Below, in pieces: positions 25,217 through 33,624 of a stretch of DNA of 45,029 nt (position 1 is the first letter of the stretch; the number at the start of each line of letters is the position of its first letter). Under the pieces are notes generated by a model, which saw only the letters and a list, made by a program, of their open reading frames with translations, was not told the DNA's origin and made no database searches. The DNA comes from Pseudomonadota bacterium (GTDB taxonomy: Bacteria; Pseudomonadota; Alphaproteobacteria; Sphingomonadales; Sphingomonadaceae): the NCBI GenBank assembly GCA_023424095.1, contig JAFAEG010000111.1, positions 1-45,029 of the forward strand. The letters are read 5' to 3'. The position numbers were made by a program, and so were the translations under genes.

Positions 25217-26056
25217 TCATGCCGGTCGCCAGACCGCCCGGCTCTCGCCGCCCGAATAAGCGACGACAAGCTGCGCCTCGGGGCTCAGCGAAAGCGCGGC
25301 GTCGCCGTCCAGGCGCGATGCCGTCAGCGGAACCAGCGGCTCCCCGTCGAGCAAGCCATCACCCGCCAGCGGAAGCAGCCAGAGCGGCTGGCCGCTGGAT
25401 GCGGCGAGGGTGCCCATAGTGGCTCCCTCGAGGCGCTCGACTTGGAAGGCAGCCCCCCCGGCGAGACGGACATGGTTCGGGCCGAGCATTTGCGTCGGGG
25501 CCGAGTCCGGCGCCGGCCCCAGATCCGCCACCGCCACTGCATCGTCGAGTTGGAGCGGGCGAGGGCGGCCATAGTCGTACAGGCGGTAAGTGAGATCGAG
25601 ATTCTGCTGGATTTCGGCCAGGCTGAGGCCCGGGCCGATGGCGTGGATGGTGCCGGCCGGAGAATAGAGCACGTCACCCGCCTGCACGGTGCGCCAGTCT
25701 AGCAGCCGTTCGATCGAGCCGTCGAGCGCCGCTTCGCGCAACGACGTGCGCTCCATAGGCTCGAGGAGCCCGAAAGCGATGCACGCTCCCGGTTCGGCGG
25801 CGAGAATCAGCCATGCCTCATCCTTGCCGCGTGCATGGCCCCGCACCCGCGCCGCCGCATCATCCGGGTGGACCTGTACGGACAGCTTTTGCGAAGTGAA
25901 AAGTAGTTTCAGGAGCAGCGCCGCATCGGCGCCGTCCGGATTGTCGAAGATCACTTCGCCGATATTCTCCGCGCTTTCCGGGCCATAGGGCGCAGGCAGG
26001 TCTCGTCGTCCCCACGGCTTGGCGACTAAACGTGGCTGAAGCCGAATAGTGGTCAT
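25217..26056 (-). CDS. manA: Mannose-6-phosphate isomerase, class I
   Basis: The 279-residue cupin-fold enzyme interconverts fructose-6-phosphate and mannose-6-phosphate, the entry to GDP-mannose. Zinc-site strings are visible: VQVHPDD, GKDEAWLIL, and GTIHAIGPGLSLAEIQQNLDLTYRLYDYGR. It is shorter than the roughly 390-residue E. coli enzyme and resembles the compact class I form. The ATG at 26056 follows GAAGGTGAG. It is the first gene of the long leftward run and divergent from the second asnB, with 64 bp between starts for both promoters. It would feed the gmd pathway, although phosphomannomutase and ManC are not in the window. Confidence 0.92.
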   Translation of the reverse strand: MTTIRLQPRLVAKPWGRRDLPAPYGPESAENIGEVIFDNPDGADAALLLKLLFTSQKLSVQVHPDDAAARVRGHARGKDEAWLILAAEPGACIAFGLLEPMERTSLREAALDGSIERLLDWRTVQAGDVLYSPAGTIHAIGPGLSLAEIQQNLDLTYRLYDYGRPRPLQLDDAVAVADLGPAPDSAPTQMLGPNHVRLAGGAAFQVERLEGATMGTLAASSGQPLWLLPLAGDGLLDGEPLVPLTASRLDGDAALSLSPEAQLVVAYSGGESRAVWRPA

Positions 26057-26120
26057 CGGCTCACCTTCTTCCCTCCCGCCTTGCTGGTCAACCGGCCGCC
26101 TTCGGTCTAGGCGAGCGCTC

Positions 26121-28091
26121 ATGTGCGGCATTTCCGGTCATATCGACAGCGAGGGGCGGCGCTCCGGCGACGCGAACAAAAAGCTTGCCCGCGCCATGGC
26201 CGACGCGATCCGCCATCGCGGGCCGGACGGTTCCGGCGTCTGGGGCTACGAAGCGGCGGGGCTGTGGCTCGGCCACCGGCGGCTGGCGATCGTCGATCTG
26301 ACCGAGTCCGGCGCGCAGCCGATGGCGACCGCCGACGGCCAGGGCCACATCAGCTACAATGGCGAGGTCTACAACGCCCCCGCCCTGCGCCCCGAACTGG
26401 AGCAGGCCGGCTTCGCCTTTCGCGGCCATTCCGACACGGAAGTGATCATCAATGGCTGCCGTCTGTGGGGCGTGGCCGAGACGGCCCGGCGCATCTGGGG
26501 CATGTTCTCTTTCGCTTATTGGGACCGGAGCGAGCGCAAGCTCTGGCTGGTCCGCGACCGGCTGGGCAAGAAGCCGCTTTACTGGTTCCGCCAGGGCGGC
26601 AGCTTCGCCTTTGCCAGCGAACTCGCGCCGTTATTGCTCCACCCGGAAGCGCCGCGCGACATCGACCGCGATTCGGTCGCCGAATATCTGCGCACCGGCT
26701 ATGTCGCCGCGCCGCATTCGATCCTGGGCGGGATCACTAAGCTCGAGCCGGGGCATCTGCTCTGTTATTCGCCCGACAGCGGCGACATCCGCATCGAGCC
26801 TTATTGGGACCTGGCCCAAGAGGTCGCCCGCGCCCATGCCGATCCGTTCGCGGGAACGCCGGAAGAAGCGGTGGACGAGGCCGAGAGGCTGCTCGACGAC
26901 GCCACCCGCATCCGCCTGATGTCCGACGTGCCCTTGGGCGCCTTCCTGTCCGGGGGGATCGATTCGTCGGTGGTGACGGCGCTGATGCAGCGGCACAGCA
27001 ATGGCGCCACCCGCACCTTCTCGATCGGCTACACCAATCGCGACTATGACGAGGGCGAGGATGCGACGCGGGTCGCCAAGCATCTCGGCACCGATCACAC
27101 GAATTTCGTGCTGGAGCCGTCGGACGCGCTGGCGGTGGTGCCGGAGCTGCCGCGAATCTTCGACGAGCCCTTCGCCGACGCCTCGCAAATCCCGACCTTC
27201 ATGGTCTCCAAGCTGGCCCGCGCGCATGTGACCGTGGCTTTGACCGGGGATGGCGGCGACGAGGTGTTCGCCGGCTACAACCGCCACGCCGCCGCCGGGG
27301 GCCTGCTCGGACGACTCGGCAAGCTGCCGCGGCCGGTCCGCTCGGTCATGGCGCGCAGCATGACGGCGCTGTCGCCGAACAATTGGCAGAAGCTTGCGAA
27401 GGTGATTCCGGCCAGCAAGCGGCCCCGCGCGTTCGGCGAGAAGCTCCACAAGCTCGCGCCGCTGCTGCGGCTGGAAGGCCGCGAGCAATATCGCCGCGTG
27501 TCCAGCATCTGGCACGACCCCGCCGCATTCGCGCTGGGCGGCGCCGAGCGTCCGAACGCGATCGATGTCGAACGCGCCGCCGATCTGTTTCACGACCGGG
27601 TCGAGGAGTTCCGCTTCCTCGACCTGATGACCTATCTGCCGGGCGACATCCTGACCAAGGTCGACCGCGCCTCGATGGCGGTCAGCCTCGAGACACGCGC
27701 GCCGCTCCTGGACCATCGCCTGGTCGAGTTCAGCTTCCGCGTGCCATCGTCGGTGCATCTGCGCGAGGGCAAGACCAAGTGGATACTGCGCCAGATCCTC
27801 GAACGCCACGTGCCGCGCGAATTGTTTGACCGGCCCAAGATGGGCTTCGGCGTCCCGGTCGAAAGCTGGCTGCGCGACGATTTGCGTGACTGGGCCGAGG
27901 ATCTGCTCAGCGAGCGCAAGCTGAAGGATCAGGGCCTGGTCCGGCCGGAGCCGGTGCGAGCGCTCTGGACCGAGCATCTCTCGCGCCGCGCCAATGTCCA
28001 ATATGCGCTCTGGCCGGTGCTGATGCTCGGCGCCTGGTATGATGCGCATCGCGAGACCCTGAGCGCCGCGCAGACCGCCCGGGCGGCCTAG
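26121..28091 (+). CDS. asnB: Asparagine synthase-type glutamine amidotransferase (second copy)
   Basis: The 656-residue protein has Cys2 in MCGISG, HRGPDGSG, ISYNGEVYN and HSDTEV for the glutaminase half. The synthase half has SGGIDSS near residue 276, GDGGDEVFAGYNRH, and VDRASMAVSLETRAPLLDHR. Unlike the first copy, its PP-loop is canonical. The two copies are clearly different in sequence, so they are unlikely to be recent duplicates and may amidate different acceptors. The start ATG at 26121 is fixed by the nucleophile Cys. It is transcribed opposite to the genes on both sides. Its stop TAG is nested with that of the convergent fusion gene in a CTAG. Confidence 0.93.
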   Translation: MCGISGHIDSEGRRSGDANKKLARAMADAIRHRGPDGSGVWGYEAAGLWLGHRRLAIVDLTESGAQPMATADGQGHISYNGEVYNAPALRPELEQAGFAFRGHSDTEVIINGCRLWGVAETARRIWGMFSFAYWDRSERKLWLVRDRLGKKPLYWFRQGGSFAFASELAPLLLHPEAPRDIDRDSVAEYLRTGYVAAPHSILGGITKLEPGHLLCYSPDSGDIRIEPYWDLAQEVARAHADPFAGTPEEAVDEAERLLDDATRIRLMSDVPLGAFLSGGIDSSVVTALMQRHSNGATRTFSIGYTNRDYDEGEDATRVAKHLGTDHTNFVLEPSDALAVVPELPRIFDEPFADASQIPTFMVSKLARAHVTVALTGDGGDEVFAGYNRHAAAGGLLGRLGKLPRPVRSVMARSMTALSPNNWQKLAKVIPASKRPRAFGEKLHKLAPLLRLEGREQYRRVSSIWHDPAAFALGGAERPNAIDVERAADLFHDRVEEFRFLDLMTYLPGDILTKVDRASMAVSLETRAPLLDHRLVEFSFRVPSSVHLREGKTKWILRQILERHVPRELFDRPKMGFGVPVESWLRDDLRDWAEDLLSERKLKDQGLVRPEPVRALWTEHLSRRANVQYALWPVLMLGAWYDAHRETLSAAQTARAA

Positions 28092-29704
28092 CTTTTCAGC
28101 GCGCGCTTCGTCGCTCGGCGGGCGCGGAAGCGGCGAAGGCCGGCGCCGGGCGCGAAGCTTTCGCGATACCAGTCGAACAGCAGCATCCCGCCTTGCTCGT
28201 TCAGCGTGTGCGGACCGCTGACGCCTGCTAGCCCGAGATTGCCGATCGGCCGCTCGCGATATTCGCTCGCAGACAGGGTCTCGATCTCGAACGCCCGCAG
28301 ACCATCGCCATAACCGCCTTCGAAATCCTGGCCGAGGCGGATCAGGCGTTCGCCGTCGCGAAGGATGCTGCCGCCCATCCGCCCGCCGCGCGGCGACACC
28401 AGGATCGGGCTGGCGGGATGGAGCTCGAACGGCGCGTCGAGCGCCGGCGCGCTCCACAGATAGAGTACGTTCGCGCCGACATCGTTCAAATTACCGAACA
28501 GATAGACGCGGCCGTTGTGGGCGAGGAGCGTCGGATCTAGCAGGGTCCGGCCAGTGGGTAGGTCCAGCGCGAAGGCCGGAACCAGCTTGTTGCCCTCGCT
28601 TCGGAAGGCGGTGACCGGCAGCCATGAAGCGGTTTCCGGGATCACCAATTGCTCCGCGCCATCCCCGAACGTTGCCGGATAGGAAAAGTGCCCGCCAAAG
28701 ACCGATACGCGGCGGTGCAGTTCGTCCTCGATCAGCACAAGCTCGCCCAGGCCCGTGCGGCGGCTCAGCGCCTCGACCAGCAAGCCCGGCGGACGGCTGC
28801 TGAAGAACGGATCGGCATAGAACGTATATTGGGACGCCGTTTCGATGGTCTGCCACCCGTCCTGGCCGGGGAAAGGCGTGGTCCCGAACAGAGCGGCGGC
28901 GCCCCCCGATGGCGCGAGCGCAAGGGAAACCTGCCACCTTTTTTCGTAAAAATCGCTATAAATGAGCAGGCCAGCCTTTTTGCGCGCCATGCGCAGGGCG
29001 AATCCCGCCACCGCCCAGTTCGACGGTAGCTGGCAATTGCGGCCGTTACTGGGCTTGTCGAGACTTACGCCCGCAATCGCGTTGCGGATCGCCTGATTGA
29101 TGATCAGCGGCGAGTGGCGATAGCATTCGACGAGCGTCGCCTTGTAGCTGTGCGCATGCACCTTCGTTTCGGCGAAGGCGACGACGCGGCCCGCGTCGAG
29201 CTTGTTGCCGATCACCTGGACGATCTGGCCCATCACGCCCTTGCCGTCCGCCGTCTCCCAGAAGCCCGCCGGACGGCCGCGATAATGATCGGGGTCGCCA
29301 TGATGATAAGACAGGATCGGCGTGGGCAAGTCCTCCGCCGGTGGCACGTGCAGCAGGCCGAGGCCGAATTTCAGGATGACGTCGAAGCCGCCGTCGCGAA
29401 GCTGGGCGATGATCGGCGCGGGCAGACGCTGCCAGACGCCGTCATATTCGCTCTCGAACTCGACCGTCGCGGCGATGCCCTTCGCGCCGGCGCCGACCGG
29501 CACGGATCCACTCTCCGGGTTGCGGACGCTCAGCAGGTTCAGCGCGTAATAGAGACCGTGCCGCACCGCCTGCTTGCGGCGATGCGTGTTGGTGCAGGAA
29601 AACACCGTGACCGCGTCGCAGTCTTCGACCGCGTCCAGCGCGTCGCGGGCGAATTTCTGCACCTGTCCCGCATCCGCGAAGACCGCGACCTTGAGAGGCT
29701 TCAC
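28088..29704 (-). CDS. Formyltransferase-like domain fused to a beta-propeller domain
   Basis: The 538-residue protein has an N-terminal formyltransferase fold (about 1-215). Its active-site loop SYHHGDPDHYRGRPAGFWE corresponds to the usual NxHxSLLPxYRG: the His (134) and the later Asp (170, in NKLDAGRVV) are kept, but the Asn is Ser132. The C-terminal part (about 270-520) has propeller-like blades with FYADPFF, a SYPATFGDGAEQLVIPE string, LLDPTLLAHNGRVYLFGN and SPRGGRMGGSILRDG. These resemble the five-bladed propeller found with such formyltransferases and in plant glucosamine-inositolphosphorylceramide transferases. It might N-formylate, or recognise, the amino sugar made by the neighbouring dehydratase and aminotransferase. 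The Ser substitution leaves catalysis open. Confidence 0.75.
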   Translation of the reverse strand: MKPLKVAVFADAGQVQKFARDALDAVEDCDAVTVFSCTNTHRRKQAVRHGLYYALNLLSVRNPESGSVPVGAGAKGIAATVEFESEYDGVWQRLPAPIIAQLRDGGFDVILKFGLGLLHVPPAEDLPTPILSYHHGDPDHYRGRPAGFWETADGKGVMGQIVQVIGNKLDAGRVVAFAETKVHAHSYKATLVECYRHSPLIINQAIRNAIAGVSLDKPSNGRNCQLPSNWAVAGFALRMARKKAGLLIYSDFYEKRWQVSLALAPSGGAAALFGTTPFPGQDGWQTIETASQYTFYADPFFSSRPPGLLVEALSRRTGLGELVLIEDELHRRVSVFGGHFSYPATFGDGAEQLVIPETASWLPVTAFRSEGNKLVPAFALDLPTGRTLLDPTLLAHNGRVYLFGNLNDVGANVLYLWSAPALDAPFELHPASPILVSPRGGRMGGSILRDGERLIRLGQDFEGGYGDGLRAFEIETLSASEYRERPIGNLGLAGVSGPHTLNEQGGMLLFDWYRESFAPGAGLRRFRARRATKRALKS

Positions 29705-29721
29705 CTCGAACCGGCGCCCGG

Positions 29722-31710
29722 TCAGCGGCCGCTGACGTTGGTGTCGATGCGCACGACATTGTCGGGCGCGGCGGGCGCGAGCTCGGGCTCCTCGAGCGCG
29801 CCATGATCCGGCGCGATCAGCTCGCTCAGTTTCGCCCGCACCGCCTTGGCGTCGAGCGCCGCCACCGACCGCCGCAGAGCGTCGAGATGGCCCTCCAATT
29901 GCGGCAACGTCATCGAGCTTTCGCGCGCCATCTGGATGCCGGGATGCGCCGTATCCTGCGTATCCTCGCCGACGAACAATTCCTCGTAAAGCTTCTCGCC
30001 CGGCCGGAGCCCGACATATTCGATGCCGATGTCGCCCAACGGGTTCTTCTCGTCGCGGACGGTCATGCCCGACAAAGTGATCATGTTGCGGGCAAGGTCG
30101 GCGATCTTCACCGGCTCGCCCATGTCGAGCACGAACACCTCGCCCTTGTCGGCCATGGCGCTGGCCTGCAGCACCAATTGCGTCGCCTCCGGAATCGACA
30201 TGAAGAAGCGGGTGATGTCCTGGTGGGTGACGGTGACCGGGCCGCCCGCCTTAATCTGCTCGCGGAAGCGCTGGACCACCGAGCCCGAGCTGTCGAGCAC
30301 GTTGCCGAAGCGGACGATGCCGTAGCGGGTCGCGCAATCGGCGCGCTCGGCGAAGGCCTGGACGATCAGCTCGGCGACCCGCTTCGAAGCCCCCATCACA
30401 CTCTTCGGCCGCACCGCCTTGTCGGTCGAGATCATGGTGAAACGGGTCAGCTTCGCCTCATGCGCCGCGCGCGCGAGCACCCAGGTGCCGAAGACATTGT
30501 TGTCGACGCCGATCACTTCATTCCCCTCGAGCAGGGGGACATGCTTGTAGGCGGCGGCGTGATAGATGGTGTCGATGCCGTGCGTGGCGATGACCCGGCG
30601 AACCAAAGGCTCGTTCAGCATCGAGCCCATTTGCGCGGCGAGCAGCGGCCGGTCGATCGCCGGCAGCTCGTCCATCGCTGCCAGCAATTCCTGCTCGATG
30701 CGATAGAGCCCGAATTCCGAATGATCGAACAGCACCAGCTTGCGCGGCCGGGCGCGCAGCACCTGGCGGCAGATTTCCGAGCCGATTGAGCCGCCCGCGC
30801 CGGTCACCAAGATGGTGCGCGCAGCTACCGCCTCCCCGATCAGCTGGCTCAGCGGCTCGACCGTCGTGCGGCTGAGCAGATCGCCCACGTCGATCGGCCT
30901 CAAATCGCTGATCGTATAGCGTCCCGACAGGATCTCCTCGGGCGCCGGAATGGTGCGGACCTGCAGGTTGAGTTCGGTCAGCCGGGAGATGGCGGCGAGC
31001 CGCTGGGTGCGGGTGGCGCGCGGCAAAGCGAGCAGCACCTCCTCGATCTCCATCGTGCGGACCAGCTCGCCAAGGGCGATGGGCGAATAGATCGGCACGC
31101 CGGCGATCATCTGCCCGTGCAGCTTGGGATCGTCCTCGATGAAGGCGACGAGGTTGACGTCGCCGCGGCCGCGGATCGACTGGGCGAGGCTGACGCCGGA
31201 GGTGTTGGCGCCATAAATGGCAACCGCGCGGCCGTCGCGTCGGCCCTTCGCGGTGCCGCCCTGCCAAGCCAGTTCCAGCAGCAGCGACATCAAATAGCGG
31301 CCGAGGAACATCAACAAAAAGGCAAAGACGCAATAGATGATGCCAACCGAGCGCGGCACCATGATCTCGATCCCGCCGACCATGATATCTGGCTGGATCA
31401 GGAATATCATGATCACGAAGCTCGCGGATGCGACGCCGGCAGCAGCGAAGATGCGGCCCACCGCTCGCATGTCGAAGTAACGCAGCACCAACTGGTAGAC
31501 GCCGAGCTGGCGAAGCGTGATGATGCCGGCGCAGATCGAGACGAAGGCCGCCGCCATCATCACCGTGTCGGTCGGGAAATAGAGATTGCCGAGCCGGGCC
31601 GTGAAAGCGGCCCAGAGCGCGATCGCCATCGCCGCGAAGTCGAAGACGATCAGGATGAGGTTCTTGCGACCCCGGTCCAGCATCGTTGCGCGTTTGACGG
31701 CGTTCAGCAT
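29722..31710 (-). CDS. Membrane-bound nucleoside-diphosphate-sugar 4,6-dehydratase (PglF/CapD/WbpM type)
   Basis: The 662-residue protein has four or more N-terminal membrane helices (about 15-140). A first nucleotide-binding-like domain follows (about 150-275, VAIYGANTSG). The catalytic SDR domain has GAGGSIGSEICRQ near residue 300, YHAAAYKHVPLLE, and the active-site string STDKAVRPKSVMGASKR near 425. The family converts UDP-GlcNAc to UDP-4-keto-6-deoxy-GlcNAc. The next gene upstream is a DegT aminotransferase, the expected partner for making a 4-amino-4,6-dideoxy sugar. The start ATG follows GGGGTAAAAA. Confidence 0.94.
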   Translation of the reverse strand: MLNAVKRATMLDRGRKNLILIVFDFAAMAIALWAAFTARLGNLYFPTDTVMMAAAFVSICAGIITLRQLGVYQLVLRYFDMRAVGRIFAAAGVASASFVIMIFLIQPDIMVGGIEIMVPRSVGIIYCVFAFLLMFLGRYLMSLLLELAWQGGTAKGRRDGRAVAIYGANTSGVSLAQSIRGRGDVNLVAFIEDDPKLHGQMIAGVPIYSPIALGELVRTMEIEEVLLALPRATRTQRLAAISRLTELNLQVRTIPAPEEILSGRYTISDLRPIDVGDLLSRTTVEPLSQLIGEAVAARTILVTGAGGSIGSEICRQVLRARPRKLVLFDHSEFGLYRIEQELLAAMDELPAIDRPLLAAQMGSMLNEPLVRRVIATHGIDTIYHAAAYKHVPLLEGNEVIGVDNNVFGTWVLARAAHEAKLTRFTMISTDKAVRPKSVMGASKRVAELIVQAFAERADCATRYGIVRFGNVLDSSGSVVQRFREQIKAGGPVTVTHQDITRFFMSIPEATQLVLQASAMADKGEVFVLDMGEPVKIADLARNMITLSGMTVRDEKNPLGDIGIEYVGLRPGEKLYEELFVGEDTQDTAHPGIQMARESSMTLPQLEGHLDALRRSVAALDAKAVRAKLSELIAPDHGALEEPELAPAAPDNVVRIDTNVSGR

Positions 31711-31741
31711 TTTTTACCCCTTGCCGGTGGCGCTGTTGCGC

Positions 31742-32965
31742 TCAACCGATCACGTCCTTGATGATAACGGCGAGCCGCTCGGCCCGTCGCTCAACCAGAT
31801 CAGTACGCAGCGTCGGATGAACCTCGACCATCAGCGCATTGCCGCTCAGCCGCTGGGCGACCGGACAATCCGGCTTCGGGAGATGGGCGAAGGCCTCTTC
31901 GCGATACATTTCGCTGCACGAGCCGGAGAAGAGTTTCAGTCCTTCGGCGGCCGCCTGCTGCAGAATCTGCGCGCGCAACCGTGCGGCGTCGGCCTCCGGC
32001 GCGTCGAGATAAAAATAGAATTTGTAGAAAGCGTGGCGCAGCCGGGCCTCGGGCAGCGGCACGGACAGGCCCGCAACCGAGCTCATCTGTTCGGCCCAGA
32101 TCGCTGCATTGCGGGTCCGCGCTTCGGTCCAGGCGTCGAGCTTGGCCAATTGGGCGAGGCCGATCGCCGCCTGCGGTCCGGTCAGCCGCCAATTGGTGCC
32201 GACCATGTCGTGCACCCATTTGAACGCGCCGGGATTGGTCGAAGGCGCCGCCATCTTCGCGCGGTTCTTGCCATGATCCTTGAACGACCAGGCCCAGGCC
32301 GCCGCCGCCTCGTCGCGGATCGAGACGTAGCCGCCCTCGCCGCCGGTCGAGATGATCTTGTCCTGGCAGAAGGAGAAACAGGCGGCGTCGCCGAAATCGC
32401 CGACGCTGCGGCCGCCGATCGTCGCGCCATGCGCCTGCGCGCAATCCTCGATCACCTTGATCCCGCGCGGGGCGGCCAGCGCCATCAGCCCCTCGATATC
32501 GGCGGGCCAGCCGGCGAGATGGACGGGGATGATCGCCTTTGTGCGGTCGGTGATCAAAGAGGCGACCGTGGCGGGCGAGATATTGCCGCTGTCCGCTTCG
32601 ACATCGGCGAAGACCGGGGTCGCGCCCAGCAACATCACGCAAAAGGCCGAGGCGACGAACGAGCGCGGAGTCACGATCACTTCGTCACCGGGGCCGATGC
32701 CGAACGCCTTGAGCGCCAGCTCCAGCGCGAGCGAACCATTGGCCAAAGCGATGCCCGGACCGCCGCCGAACTTCGCCTCGCAGGCGCGCTCGAAGGCGAA
32801 GACGTCGGGGCCGGTCCATTGATTGACCTTGCCGGAGCGCAACACGCGCGCCGCGGCTTCGATCTCATCAGCGGCGAATGTGGGCCATGCCTCGTCCGCA
32901 CGGGGCGACAAATCCTCCGGCGGCGTCGACAGGACGCTCGCTCCAACACTGGTCGCGACGCTCAC
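31742..32965 (-). CDS. DegT/DnrJ/EryC1 sugar aminotransferase, PglE-like
   Basis: The 407-residue PLP enzyme has ALANGSLALELALKA, VIEDCAQAHG (171-180), and Schiff-base Lys203 in FSFCQDKIISTGGEGG. Next to the PglF-type dehydratase gene it most likely aminates the 4-keto sugar to UDP-4-amino-4,6-dideoxy-GlcNAc. Start is GTG with GGGGAAG upstream. It is separated from the initiating transferase gene by 29 bp and from the dehydratase gene by 31 bp. The protein differs clearly from the WbpE-like enzyme at 6707, so the locus carries two distinct sugar aminotransferases. Confidence 0.93.
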   Translation of the reverse strand: MSVATSVGASVLSTPPEDLSPRADEAWPTFAADEIEAAARVLRSGKVNQWTGPDVFAFERACEAKFGGGPGIALANGSLALELALKAFGIGPGDEVIVTPRSFVASAFCVMLLGATPVFADVEADSGNISPATVASLITDRTKAIIPVHLAGWPADIEGLMALAAPRGIKVIEDCAQAHGATIGGRSVGDFGDAACFSFCQDKIISTGGEGGYVSIRDEAAAAWAWSFKDHGKNRAKMAAPSTNPGAFKWVHDMVGTNWRLTGPQAAIGLAQLAKLDAWTEARTRNAAIWAEQMSSVAGLSVPLPEARLRHAFYKFYFYLDAPEADAARLRAQILQQAAAEGLKLFSGSCSEMYREEAFAHLPKPDCPVAQRLSGNALMVEVHPTLRTDLVERRAERLAVIIKDVIG

Positions 32966-32994
32966 GGACTTCCCCGAAAATTGCTCGGGCGCCC

Positions 32995-33624
32995 TTACTC
33001 CGATTGCCCGCTCAAGGGAAGCGCGGGCGGCGGCGGCGGTGGCGAGCCCATGAATTCGCTCATCGTCGCTTCCCCCTCCGCACTGATCCCGCGCGGGCGG
33101 ACGATCTGCCAGGCCGTCATGGCCATGATCTTGAGGTCGAGCCAGAAGGAGCGGTTGTCGACATACCAGCTATCGAGCGCGAATTTCTCTTCCCAGCTCA
33201 GCGCATTGCGGCCGTTGACCTGGGCCCAGCCGGTCAGGCCGGGACGGACGTCGTGCCGCCGCGCCTGCTCGGGCGTGTAGCGATCCAGATATTGCATGAG
33301 CAAAGGCCGCGGGCCGACCAGGCTCATCTCACCCTTCAGGATGTTCCAGAGCTCCGGCAGCTCGTCGAGGCTGGTGCGGCGCAGGAATTTGCCGGTGCGG
33401 GTGAGCCGCGCCGCATCCGAGGCGACGCCGCCGCCGCTCGTATCGGCGCGCATCGTGCGGAATTTCAGCATGTCGAACGGCTTGCCGCCGCGGCCCGGCC
33501 GGTTCTGCCGGAACAGGATCGGCGAGCCCATGCTGATCCGCACCGCCAGCGCGACGATCAGGAGGACCGGCGACAGCAGGATCAGCGCCAGCGCCGAGAC
33601 GAGGATGTCGAGCAGCCGCTTCAC
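32995..33624 (-). CDS. Initiating sugar-phosphate transferase (PglC-type polyprenyl-phosphate phosphoglycosyltransferase)
   Basis: The 209-residue protein is the compact monotopic form. One N-terminal membrane segment (LLDILVSALALILLSPVLLI) is followed by RQNRPGRGGKPFDMLKFRTMR with the usual phosphate-binding basics. Then come LRRTSLDELPELWNILKGEMSLVGPRP and RHDVRPGLTGWAQVNGR. It links the first sugar phosphate to undecaprenyl phosphate. The C-terminal tail has a run of six prolines just before the end, which is unusual. It starts with GTG overlapping the upstream GT4 stop. Confidence 0.95.
   Translation of the reverse strand: MKRLLDILVSALALILLSPVLLIVALAVRISMGSPILFRQNRPGRGGKPFDMLKFRTMRADTSGGGVASDAARLTRTGKFLRRTSLDELPELWNILKGEMSLVGPRPLLMQYLDRYTPEQARRHDVRPGLTGWAQVNGRNALSWEEKFALDSWYVDNRSFWLDLKIMAMTAWQIVRPRGISAEGEATMSEFMGSPPPPPPALPLSGQSE

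Noticed and set aside
26631..28457. A long leftward frame antisense to the second asnB
   Set aside because: It extends from the fusion gene region through asnB in a shadow frame, has biased composition and no motif.
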